Source: Magnetococcus sp. PR-3 (GTDB lineage Bacteria; Pseudomonadota; Magnetococcia; Magnetococcales; Magnetococcaceae). Taken from it: DNA of 64,000 bases. Made by a program: the position numbers and the translations under genes. The stretch's first letter is position 1. Every line of letters begins with the position of its first letter. Shown in pieces: positions 17,952 to 26,334 of the stretch. Under the pieces are notes generated by a model. That model was not told the origin of the DNA and searched no databases. It saw only the letters and a list, made by a program, of their open reading frames with translations. The stretch lies in contig NZ_JBAHUQ010000013.1 of assembly GCF_036689865.1 (NCBI RefSeq), forward strand, positions 64,347 to 128,346. The letters run 5' to 3'.

Positions 17952-19706
17952 CTATACTTTTTTTTGGGGTGGATCATCCTGAATATGCCATGAGATGACC
18001 TGTTGGCTACCCTGAACGGCATTCCCGACCATGATCTTCTGGGCATGGGCTAGATCCTCTAAGGTCAGACTGCGGATCTGAGCATTCAATGTATGGCGCG
18101 TATGTTCGCGCCATAGACTGGGCAGGAGACCATCTTCAATAGGGGGGGTGTACCATGTACCCTGCAGTTGAAGAAAAATGGCACGAATGGCACATTCCGT
18201 CAGATGGCCGTAGGTGTTCAAAAATAGCACATCATCATACCCTTGGCTTTGTGCCTGGGTATACGCGGTATTGAAGTGTTGACGTCGGGTTGTCTTATGG
18301 CGCAAGAGGGGATCTTGTCCATCCAACGGATAGGGGTGAACCAACAGCTTTAATGCCTGTTTATCCGTTGGGCATGCGCGGGTGGTGATGGTCATAACCC
18401 CGCTCCCCTTAAGTTCCAGACGTAGCACATAGGGGTGCTGTTTGGGCTGTTTAAGCTCAGCCTGGATCTGCTGGTCAGCTTCCACTCGGTTAAAGGGTAG
18501 GCCAAGTGCGGTGGCTGAATTTTCCAGCCGTTGCAGATGTTCCTGTAGCCAGGGAATACCCCCCTCACTTGAGACTTTCATCGTTTCAATCAAGCCAGGG
18601 GGTTGTGTGGTGGGGTGCTGGGTCAGAAAGCCCGCTTTATCCGCCAACTCCTGCCACTCCTCCTGAGGGTTGGAATCCGCAACAACACCCCCACCTAAAC
18701 CCAGTGTTGTCTGCTCGCCTTGGTGTTCCAGGGTACGAATGGCGACATTAAAAATGGCCTCTCCTCCCGGACGGATCACACCGACACTACCGGTATAAAT
18801 ATGACGGGGTCTGTTCTCCAGCTGTTTAATAATCTCCATGGTGCGTTTTTTTGGGGCACCTGTAATGGAGGCTGCAGGGAACAGTGCAGCAAAAAGTTGG
18901 GCTAGATCGGTCTCTTTAGAGATGGTGCCTTCCACCCGGCTTTCCAAATGATGCACCGTGGCAAAACTACGACAGTTTTTAAGATGGGGTACGCGAATAG
19001 AGCCTGTTTGACACACACGTCCCAGATCATTACGGGCCATATCCACAATCATAATATGCTCTGCCGCATCTTTGGTCGATACCCTCAAGGCATGAGCCAA
19101 CTGTTGATCCTGGGCCAGCGTCTCACCCCTTGGTCGGGTGCCTTTAATGGGGGCCGTTACCACACGCTCGCCCATCCGGTGCAAAAACAGTTCAGGTGAT
19201 AGGGAGGCTACCGTACGTTCAGAGGTTTCAAGCCAGATGGCATAGGGAAAGCGATAACGCGTCTGGCGGTCCAAAAAAAGTGTGTGCAGATTTTCCTGAA
19301 AATGGGGTGTTGCCCGTACCGTGTGGTTGACCTGATAACTATCACCCGCTTGGATATAGTCCAATATTTGCTGAAGGTCCGCATGATGTTGATGCGGATT
19401 AATCTGCAGATCCAGCGAAACTTTTGGGGCTTTTAGCTGGGTGGGGTAACACGCGGGTTGGGGGGGGGCGTAGCAGCCAAACCAGGCTAAAGGGGTCTGG
19501 GTATTCTCTACAACCGGTAATCCCCAGGCGGCAGCGGCTTCATAACCCACGTAGCCAGCAACCCATGATCCTGCCTTGGCTTGAGCTTCTGCCCAGCGTA
19601 GTAAAGGTGCGACCTCATCAGCGGTTTCAGCTTGCCGCTGCTGGGTTGGCTGATCAAATGTTAGGGGCTTACCCCATGGGGCAAAATCGACCCAGAGTGC
19701 GGGCAT
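17952..19706 (-). CDS. pabB: Aminodeoxychorismate synthase I fused to 4-amino-4-deoxychorismate lyase
   Basis: This 584-residue fusion makes p-aminobenzoate for folate. Residues 1 to about 365 are the chorismate-binding PabB domain: GDSYQVNHT, SLSPELFL, PIKGTRPRG (the PIKGT form marks PabB rather than TrpE), DMARNDLGRVC, FPAASITGAPK and YTGSVGVI. From about 370 a class IV aminotransferase domain follows (PabC lyase), with LLRHKTTRR carrying the PLP lysine and LTECAIRAIFLQ in place of the usual E-x-SxxN region. One protein thus does chorismate amination (with a PabA glutaminase supplied elsewhere) and pyruvate release. folP, which uses the product, lies at 44064. Confidence 0.92.
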   Translation of the reverse strand: MPALWVDFAPWGKPLTFDQPTQQRQAETADEVAPLLRWAEAQAKAGSWVAGYVGYEAAAAWGLPVVENTQTPLAWFGCYAPPQPACYPTQLKAPKVSLDLQINPHQHHADLQQILDYIQAGDSYQVNHTVRATPHFQENLHTLFLDRQTRYRFPYAIWLETSERTVASLSPELFLHRMGERVVTAPIKGTRPRGETLAQDQQLAHALRVSTKDAAEHIMIVDMARNDLGRVCQTGSIRVPHLKNCRSFATVHHLESRVEGTISKETDLAQLFAALFPAASITGAPKKRTMEIIKQLENRPRHIYTGSVGVIRPGGEAIFNVAIRTLEHQGEQTTLGLGGGVVADSNPQEEWQELADKAGFLTQHPTTQPPGLIETMKVSSEGGIPWLQEHLQRLENSATALGLPFNRVEADQQIQAELKQPKQHPYVLRLELKGSGVMTITTRACPTDKQALKLLVHPYPLDGQDPLLRHKTTRRQHFNTAYTQAQSQGYDDVLFLNTYGHLTECAIRAIFLQLQGTWYTPPIEDGLLPSLWREHTRHTLNAQIRSLTLEDLAHAQKIMVGNAVQGSQQVISWHIQDDPPQKKV

Positions 19707-19764
19707 AGTAGTGATGGCAGGTTAGGGTGAATAAGGAGCGTAAGTATGGCAGAGCCGGGGGATA

Positions 19765-21330
19765 TTACGCAAACCCGGAGGTGAATTCAGCCAAAAGTTG
19801 ATCATCTGGGCAGCGTAAATAGGGGCCTAGATCCAACTCAAACATCCCTACTTTCTTAAAGAGGTAGTTTTGGATCTTATCCAGACTCTGCCCTTTTTTC
19901 CCTTCAATTTTGGCTTTTAAATCCATGGGGGTGTCATCAATTTTTAAGATCATGGATTTAACTTTATGTGTCCCAACCTGCTCGATAAAGGCAATACGAT
20001 AGTCAACGGGTTTCGGTTCAATACCCTCATACTTTGGATTTTCAGGGACCCCAGCTACCCGGCGGCTACGGAGTTCGTGTAAGGTAATACCTTTGTGTAG
20101 TTTGATTTTGTCTTCATCAAACCCCAGCCTTAGGACCTTTTTATGCAGCCCCAGTGTTTCCAGATCCTCTTCCGAGAACTTCCACTCATGGGAGGGCAGC
20201 TTAAAACGTCTCTTCAGATCGTCTTGTAACGCACGTGGGAATGAAAACAGTGGAAAATGGATCCCTTTTTCCAAAAGGTTTTTGGATTCTGGGCGTTGAT
20301 GGTAGAGCTGGTAGAAGCCCTCTTTAAACAGGGTCGGATCAAACTTACCCTGCTTCATCATATCCACCATGATCATAAGAATTTCGATCTCAAATTTACC
20401 CGCTTTATGGTAGGCACGTGGTTCCCCCAGTGCTGTCCATACATCACTGATGGCCAAATAGTTTCCTATGCGCCAAGCGGTTTCACGATCCTGACCCTTA
20501 AGGTCAACTTGTACCAGATCAGAGTCGGTGGTTAAAATGCCATAACCCCCTTTAAGAACGAAAGTTTCATGGTGGCTACCCGCAGCAAATGCATAGGGTT
20601 TACTGATGATGCCATCTTCGGCCAAGAACTCGGCCCCTAACGCGGCATGGCGTTTCATATGGGTGAACTCAGCATTGGTCAGACGGCCATTTTTATCCAA
20701 GATAGAGAGGGGAATAAACATTTTCCCCATATCATGAACAAAGCCTGCCAGACCAATCTGTTGAATCAAGCTATCGGACTCACCTTGGCAACGGGCAATG
20801 GCCATACCTCTTAAGCCTGTTTCAATACTATGATTTCCCGTGCTTTCGTGGTGCCCACGTAGATGTTTGATCCCCTCAATGGTGGTGACATCCAGTACCT
20901 TGAGGATTTGGTTGACCATGCCATCCATATCCCCCAATAGATCATTAATGAAGGTAAAGGCATCGCGTTTTTTTAATGCTTTAATGGCATCAAATACCGC
21001 ATCTGGTTCTTGGATATCGCTCTCTAGGCTTTTCAGCTGCTCCTCCACCATGGATGCACACATTTCATGGGTGTTTTTCATGATTGTGTTGGTGTTGCGC
21101 ATGGTGTTGGAGAGGGTTTGCTGTTGCGGGCTCCAGGCTTGTATTTTCTCAATACCCTCATCTTGGCATAAACGGCGGATCAAGGCGGTATTGATGGGCG
21201 TACCTGCGGGCACAAAATGTTGATCTTCCCCTTCACGAAAAACCCCTTCTTTAAGCACCATGCCGAGAAGTTGGCTCTCAACCCCCTCTTGGGTTAAGTC
21301 GTAGGTATCGTCCACGGTATCTTGAGACAT
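19765..21330 (-). CDS. HD-domain (HD-GYP-like) protein
   Basis: The protein is 521 residues from ATG 21330, which follows CAGGACGG. A longer frame exists but its N-terminus has no ribosome site. A helical N-terminal region precedes an HD domain with HSIETGLRG, FVHDMGK, HMKRH and HHETFVLKGGYG. This follows the order of HD-GYP c-di-GMP phosphodiesterases, but the GYP element reads GGYG without the proline. Phosphodiesterase activity is possible but unproven. The C-terminal 150 residues (the GLHKKVLRLG region onward) are unlike domains I know. It is soluble. Confidence 0.72.
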   Translation of the reverse strand: MSQDTVDDTYDLTQEGVESQLLGMVLKEGVFREGEDQHFVPAGTPINTALIRRLCQDEGIEKIQAWSPQQQTLSNTMRNTNTIMKNTHEMCASMVEEQLKSLESDIQEPDAVFDAIKALKKRDAFTFINDLLGDMDGMVNQILKVLDVTTIEGIKHLRGHHESTGNHSIETGLRGMAIARCQGESDSLIQQIGLAGFVHDMGKMFIPLSILDKNGRLTNAEFTHMKRHAALGAEFLAEDGIISKPYAFAAGSHHETFVLKGGYGILTTDSDLVQVDLKGQDRETAWRIGNYLAISDVWTALGEPRAYHKAGKFEIEILMIMVDMMKQGKFDPTLFKEGFYQLYHQRPESKNLLEKGIHFPLFSFPRALQDDLKRRFKLPSHEWKFSEEDLETLGLHKKVLRLGFDEDKIKLHKGITLHELRSRRVAGVPENPKYEGIEPKPVDYRIAFIEQVGTHKVKSMILKIDDTPMDLKAKIEGKKGQSLDKIQNYLFKKVGMFELDLGPYLRCPDDQLLAEFTSGFA

Positions 21331-21486
21331 GGTTCCGTCCTGAAGGGTAAGGAGCAAAAAAACAAAACAATATTGTGCACGGTTGTGAGAAAAAAAGAGA
21401 TAAAAAAGTGCTCTTAGAATCAATCATGGTGTTTAGTTGCCGCTTCCTGCAAAAAAGTTACAGGGTCGTTCGTTAACCATCTCCCA

Positions 21487-21525
21487 TAAAAAAGGCCAGC
21501 CTCCTGTTGGAGACCGGCCTTTTCA
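21487..21525 (-). terminator. Terminator of the sdhABE operon
   Basis: AAAAAGGCC pairs with GGCCTTTT across an imperfect stem (cagcctcc / ggagacc), with T-runs on both strands. It lies 35 bases beyond the stop of the sdhE-like gene. Confidence 0.8.
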
Positions 21526-21559
21526 CACACACACTTTTACACCATCTACAGCTCAGAGC

Positions 21560-22447
21560 TTACAGCACACCTCGGGCGGTAAGCTGAGGGCGAGGGCTGA
21601 TGTGTAGGCGGTTGATGCCCAACTTCTTCTCATCAATCCCCATGGCGCAACCCAACAGCTGAGCAAAATTCATCTCAGGCAGTCCCACTTTTTTGCCTGT
21701 AGATTTCTCAGCAATACCTTGGTAGGAACCCATGGCCATGTCACAGAGTGTGCAAGGGGTGATCATAACATCGGCGCCGGCATCTTTAGCCGAACCGGTG
21801 TTTTTAACCACCATTTGACGCATCTCTTGGGCATCGGAAAGCATGACATGGAAGCCGCAGCATTTGTCATGACCATCGTAGCTCACGGGGTTACCCCCCA
21901 TCAGTTCGATCAGGGTATCCAGATGTTTGGCCTTCTCACCTGCATCTGCTTCGAAGATCTCTTCAGGGCGCAGAGTGTGGCAGCCATAGAAGGGGGCAAC
22001 GCGCAGACCGTTGAGCGGCTTAGTGATCTTGCTCTTAAGCAGATCCGTTTCCACCTCATCAACCATAACCCAAGCCAAATGCTTAACCTTAATGGTCCCT
22101 TTGTAGGGGGCCACACCGGATTTTTTCAACACTTCGTTGACGTCATCGAGCAGGTCATCATCATTTTTCAGGCGGTTATTGGCCTGGCTGAGTGTCTGCA
22201 AACAGGTGTTGCAGATGGTGGCAATGTCCATACCCATCTCTTCGGCTTGCGAAAAGATACGGGCGGCGACGGCCAGAGCGAATGCAGGCTTGGTTTCACG
22301 CAAGCTTACCGCGCCACAACAGCTGGCTTTGTTCATACGGTGCAGCTTGATGCCCAGTTCGTCACAGACAGCTTCAGCGGCCCAATCGGCCTCTTTTTGA
22401 GTCTGTTGAGCAGCGCAGCCGGTATAGTAAGCGAAATTCATCGTCAT
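21560..22447 (-). CDS. sdhE: CCG-domain membrane-anchor-type subunit of succinate/fumarate oxidoreductase (SdhE/HdrB type)
   Basis: This 295-residue subunit has two cysteine-rich CCG domains: YYTGCAAQQ, SCCGA and CNTCLQT in the first, and FYGCHTLRP, KCCGFH and PCTLCDMA in the second. The layout is that of heterodisulfide reductase subunit B and of SdhE, the third subunit of type E succinate:quinone oxidoreductases. These replace the haem b membrane anchor (SdhC/D). No transmembrane helix is seen, so membrane contact would be peripheral. The start ATG follows GGAGG. It is the last gene of the three-gene operon, 15 bases after the iron-sulfur subunit. Confidence 0.88.
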   Translation of the reverse strand: MTMNFAYYTGCAAQQTQKEADWAAEAVCDELGIKLHRMNKASCCGAVSLRETKPAFALAVAARIFSQAEEMGMDIATICNTCLQTLSQANNRLKNDDDLLDDVNEVLKKSGVAPYKGTIKVKHLAWVMVDEVETDLLKSKITKPLNGLRVAPFYGCHTLRPEEIFEADAGEKAKHLDTLIELMGGNPVSYDGHDKCCGFHVMLSDAQEMRQMVVKNTGSAKDAGADVMITPCTLCDMAMGSYQGIAEKSTGKKVGLPEMNFAQLLGCAMGIDEKKLGINRLHISPRPQLTARGVL

Positions 22448-22462
22448 TAGGATTTCCTCCGA

Positions 22463-23449
22463 TCACTCAGGAACGGCATTTTCAGCTTTGGTTTCCACAT
22501 CAAGCGGGTTTTTCTCCAGCTCGTTGTAGATCGCCTGCACCTCATCAAGATTCTCGATCTTGTGGGGGAAGGGCGAAGGAATTTTACCCTTCTTGGCCAG
22601 GTGCAGGGCAGCACCCATTTCACCCAAGGCTCCGACCACACCCAAGGTGCGGTTAAGGATTAATGCCTCGTTCAGGCTGCCGCTGGAGGTGATGTCACCA
22701 TGGAAGGCCTGAGCATGCTTGGCACCATAGTTGTCCATGTTACCAGCATCCATGGCGCGGGTACGTAGCTTAACGATCGCCTCCATGGGTTTTACATCCT
22801 TGGGGCAAACGGCGACACACATGGTGCAGCGTGCACAGGACCAGATGCCGTGATCGTTGGAAAGCACCTTGAGACGGTCACTCTTTTTGCCTTCACGGGG
22901 ATCAGAAATAAAGCGGAAGGCTTTGGCCAGAGCTGCGGGACCGACAAACTCATCGGAAACCTCAGCCATGGTGCAGTCAGAGTAGCAGCAGGCGCACATG
23001 ATACACTGGGTAACATGGTTGACCTGATCAAAGGCGGTATCATCCACCTCTTCAGCGCTCTCACTACCTTCTTGTAAGAAAGGCTTGATCTGGTGAACTT
23101 TACTGAAGAACTTGGTGATATCAACCGCCAGATCCTTGATCACAGGCGAGTTCTGCTGAGCTGTGATCTGAACAGTGTTGTTCTCATCCACCACTTCACC
23201 AATCTGGGTTTTACAAGCCAGACGGGTTTTGCCACCAATTCGCATGGCACAAGAGCCACAGATGGCGGAACGGCAGGACTGACGGAAGGTCAGTGAGCCG
23301 TCTTGGTTGCCTTTAACATCTTCCAACAGGTTGAGTACGGGGGTCAGGGGTGTTGCCTTGACCTGAAACTCGTCCCACTTGGTATCCATCGTGCCGTCAT
23401 CACGGCGCGTATTGCGTTGAATGCGCAGGGTATAAACCTGATCGCTCAT
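22463..23449 (-). CDS. sdhB: Succinate dehydrogenase/fumarate reductase iron-sulfur subunit
   Basis: This 328-residue electron-transfer subunit has a plant-type [2Fe-2S] motif CRSAICGSCAMRIGG with a distal LAC. It also has a [4Fe-4S] motif CIMCACCYSDC, and a third motif, CARCTMCVAVCP. The third has four regularly spaced cysteines (CxxCxxCxxxCP), so it should hold a second [4Fe-4S] cluster where classical SdhB holds [3Fe-4S], as reported for type E enzymes of thermoacidophilic archaea. About 90 extra C-terminal residues follow. It lies 17 bases after the flavoprotein gene. Confidence 0.93.
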   Translation of the reverse strand: MSDQVYTLRIQRNTRRDDGTMDTKWDEFQVKATPLTPVLNLLEDVKGNQDGSLTFRQSCRSAICGSCAMRIGGKTRLACKTQIGEVVDENNTVQITAQQNSPVIKDLAVDITKFFSKVHQIKPFLQEGSESAEEVDDTAFDQVNHVTQCIMCACCYSDCTMAEVSDEFVGPAALAKAFRFISDPREGKKSDRLKVLSNDHGIWSCARCTMCVAVCPKDVKPMEAIVKLRTRAMDAGNMDNYGAKHAQAFHGDITSSGSLNEALILNRTLGVVGALGEMGAALHLAKKGKIPSPFPHKIENLDEVQAIYNELEKNPLDVETKAENAVPE

Positions 23450-23466
23450 GAGCTACCTCCTTGGGA

Positions 23467-25155
23467 TCAGTAAGACCGCACCGCGGGCTTATAGGCATCT
23501 TTGCCCACCGTACGTACCGCTTCATAAGAGAAGGCGGTGGTCTGGGCATCGTTATCCCACTTGGTGATGGTGTGCTTACGCCAGTTCTCATCATCCCGAT
23601 CTGGGAAGTCAACACGAGAGTGGGCACCACGGGACTCGGTACGGTTCATGGCACCGGCGATGATGGTCTCAGCCAGATCCACCAGGTTCTGCATTTCCAG
23701 AGCCCGCAGCAGATCGACGTTAAAGACCTTGGACTTATCATCCAGGTGCATGGTGGTCAGATCCTGACGCAGGGTTGGGATCAGATCCGATGCCTTCTGG
23801 ATATTGTCAGGATGACGGAACACGCTGACATAGGAGTTCATAGCCTCACCCAGGCGTTCACGGATGGAGGCTGGGCGTACACCCTTGTCTGGACGATCCA
23901 TCAATTCAGAAATCTGGTCTTTCACGCCCTGAACTTCGCTCTCTGGCAGAGTAGGCATATCCATGCCACCCAGCTTATCGCCCAGTTCACGACCGGCGAT
24001 ATAACCAAAGACAATGGTATCCAGCAGAGAGTTACCACCCAGACGGTTGGCACCGTGTACAGAGACACAGGCCGACTCACCAGCAGCCCACAGGCCGGGC
24101 AGAATGGTGGCACCATATTTATCGGTACGGATACCCCCCATGGAGTAGTGGGCGGTGGGTCGTACAGGGATGGGTGTGTAGACAGGGTCCACACCTTCAA
24201 GGTCACGGGCCAACTGGCGAACCTGAGGTAGGCGCTCGTTGATCTTTTTGGCACCCAGGTGACGAAGATCCAGGAAGATGGCGCCATCACGGCCACGACC
24301 TTCAAGAATTTCTGTCTGCTCAGCACGGGCCACCACATCGCGGGAGGCCAGCTCCAGCTTGTTGGGGGCGTACTTGGTCATAAAGCGGTCACCCTCATCA
24401 TTGATCAGGTAACCACCTTCACCACGGGCACCCTCAGTGACCAGGATACCGGAGTAGCGCAGGCCAGTGGGGTGGAACTGCACAAATTCCATATCCGCCA
24501 ATGTTGCCCCGGCGCGGTACGCCAAAGCCATACCGTCACCGGTACTGGCGGTTGCATTGGTGCTGGTTAGGAATACACGGCCATAACCACCGGTGCAAAG
24601 CAGGGTGACTTTAGCCTGAATGCCAAACACTTCGCCTTTTTTGATGTCGTAAGCAACAACACCGGCGACTTGCCCATCCACTTCAGAGATCTTTAAGATC
24701 TGGCACTCTTCATAGACCTGAACACCGGCCTTAACCAGCTGTTCCCACAGGGTGTGCAGCAGCACTTGCCCCGTACGGTCTGCGGCGTAGCAGGTACGGT
24801 CAAAGCTGGCAGCACCAAAGGGGCGCTGAGCGATTAGACCATCTTCCAAACGAGAGAAAGGGGTACCCATGCGGTCCATCTCAAGTACCGCGTTACCCGC
24901 TTCCTTGCACATCAGTTCGATGGCATCTTCATCGCCGATGAAGTCGGAACCTTTAACGGTATCGTAAGCGTGGGATTCCCAGGAATCTTTGGGGTTGATG
25001 GCGGCGTTGATGCCCCCTTGGGCAGCACAAGAGTGGCTGCGTAGTGGGTGCACCTTGGAGATAACAGCAACGTTAACTCCAGCTTTAACCGCTTCAACAG
25101 CGGCCCGCATGCCTGCCAATCCCGCACCGACGATAATCAGGTCGTGGCTGTACAT
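23467..25155 (-). CDS. sdhA: Succinate dehydrogenase/fumarate reductase flavoprotein subunit
   Basis: This 562-residue catalytic subunit interconverts succinate and fumarate. It has the FAD motif [10 protein letters not shown], the covalent-FAD histidine in [10 protein letters not shown] (H41), the active-site region [10 protein letters not shown], the GARGEGGYL loop, GGIRTDKYG and [12 protein letters not shown]. There is no twin-arginine or Sec signal, so the enzyme faces the cytoplasm. That argues against the periplasmic methylmenaquinol:fumarate reductase that also uses an E-type subunit. The direction in vivo (succinate oxidation or fumarate reduction) cannot be decided. It is first in the sdhA-sdhB-sdhE operon. 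Confidence 0.95.
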   Translation of the reverse strand: MYSHDLIIVGAGLAGMRAAVEAVKAGVNVAVISKVHPLRSHSCAAQGGINAAINPKDSWESHAYDTVKGSDFIGDEDAIELMCKEAGNAVLEMDRMGTPFSRLEDGLIAQRPFGAASFDRTCYAADRTGQVLLHTLWEQLVKAGVQVYEECQILKISEVDGQVAGVVAYDIKKGEVFGIQAKVTLLCTGGYGRVFLTSTNATASTGDGMALAYRAGATLADMEFVQFHPTGLRYSGILVTEGARGEGGYLINDEGDRFMTKYAPNKLELASRDVVARAEQTEILEGRGRDGAIFLDLRHLGAKKINERLPQVRQLARDLEGVDPVYTPIPVRPTAHYSMGGIRTDKYGATILPGLWAAGESACVSVHGANRLGGNSLLDTIVFGYIAGRELGDKLGGMDMPTLPESEVQGVKDQISELMDRPDKGVRPASIRERLGEAMNSYVSVFRHPDNIQKASDLIPTLRQDLTTMHLDDKSKVFNVDLLRALEMQNLVDLAETIIAGAMNRTESRGAHSRVDFPDRDDENWRKHTITKWDNDAQTTAFSYEAVRTVGKDAYKPAVRSY

Positions 25156-26334
25156 AACACCTCCGGTTCACATCTCCCCATGGTGTTGGTCCGTGGGGTC
25201 GAGCAGCAAGATCCGCCAGGATGTCGGTGTGGCGGATGGAAAACGCCGGGATACCTCTTCATTAAAAGAGAACAGCCGCGGCGGAAAAGAGCTTGATTTT
25301 GGCCCGAGTTGGGCGCTACGCCAAATTCAAAAAACCAATGGGCCGGATCACTGGCCGCAATATCCTCTATTCAGGGATGTAGGGTTTTTTGTGCTTTGAA
25401 TATGATTAAAACATCTTGGCGCTGTAGTATCGGATTTCACTTGTACAACGTGTCCACGCAGTGTGCGCCTGTTGGCGTAAGATAGCAACCATTTCTTATC
25501 GGATGATTTAAAAAAAGTGATTAAAGCTCAATATCTTATAAATATCTAGAAATGAGGGGTATTCCCGGAATTATTTATCAGGTTATCAGCAAATCTTGTA
25601 ACATCCGTAAATTTCAGGAGATGTTCCATATATTGCCATGCATACATAAAAATAAATTATACATGCTAAGCTCAGTTTGTTTTGAGCCTGTGGAAGTTTA
25701 TGTGCCGAGAAGGTCGGGCGCATGAGCTAAACACCCTCTGTTTTGTAATATTGATGTAAGTTAGTGGTGGTTGCCATTGATGGGGATCAAGGGGGGGTGA
25801 AATGGATGTCAATAAATGGTTGTTTGAGGTTGAATCGTGTTCCAAGGGGGGCGGCATGGGGTAGAGGGCATGCTTTTTTTGATCGGAAAGCACGGTGGTG
25901 GTATGGGCTCGCTTAGTGTCCGTAAGGAGGGGGGATCGGCCCTTTATACGCATGGTACAGCGCTTGAGCACAGAGCCTTTGCACTTTTAACATGGGATGG
26001 AACCAGCTGATCGGTAGATAAGGGGGGTGAGATCCATGGCGGGTTGATCAGGCTATCTCAGACAGTGTTTCTACACGATGAATAGGTTTATCGTCTGCGG
26101 TTGGTTGGTGTGCCCGCTCTCTAGCTCAGATGCACCATGGATGGGTCATTCACCCCTCTTACGCTTTTGCCCTTCAAGGCAAGTGTGTAGAAGCTCTACT
26201 TCCCTGGTGGGAAAATTGCCGCATACGCAGATCTGTGGTACAAATAACGGTTTGCGCCCATCATTGGGTTTACGGGGTGGTTTATGGCCACCTTATCCAG
26301 CAGATTCACCGTTCAGACGAGAAGTTGGCGATCC
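25156..26334. other. Long intergenic region between sdhA and leuS
   Basis: About 1.18 kb separates two divergent operons. Frames of 99 and 100 codons occur on either strand but lack a ribosome site and recognisable content. The supported content is a perfect FNR-type palindrome at 25777. The rest may hold the sdh and leuS promoters and possibly a small RNA. Confidence 0.5.
25777..25790. promoter_or_regulatory. Perfect FNR/Anr-type binding site
   Basis: TTGATGGGGATCAA matches the FNR consensus TTGAT-N4-ATCAA at all ten specified positions. On the plus strand an AATAAA lies at about the distance expected for a -10 box when FNR sits at -41.5. The site is about 620 bases from sdhA and 545 from leuS, so the controlled transcript is not obvious. 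Confidence 0.6.

Noticed and set aside
25672-25971. 99-codon minus-strand frame upstream of sdhA
   Set aside because: The translation lacks a domain or signal, has no ribosome site, and covers the FNR site.
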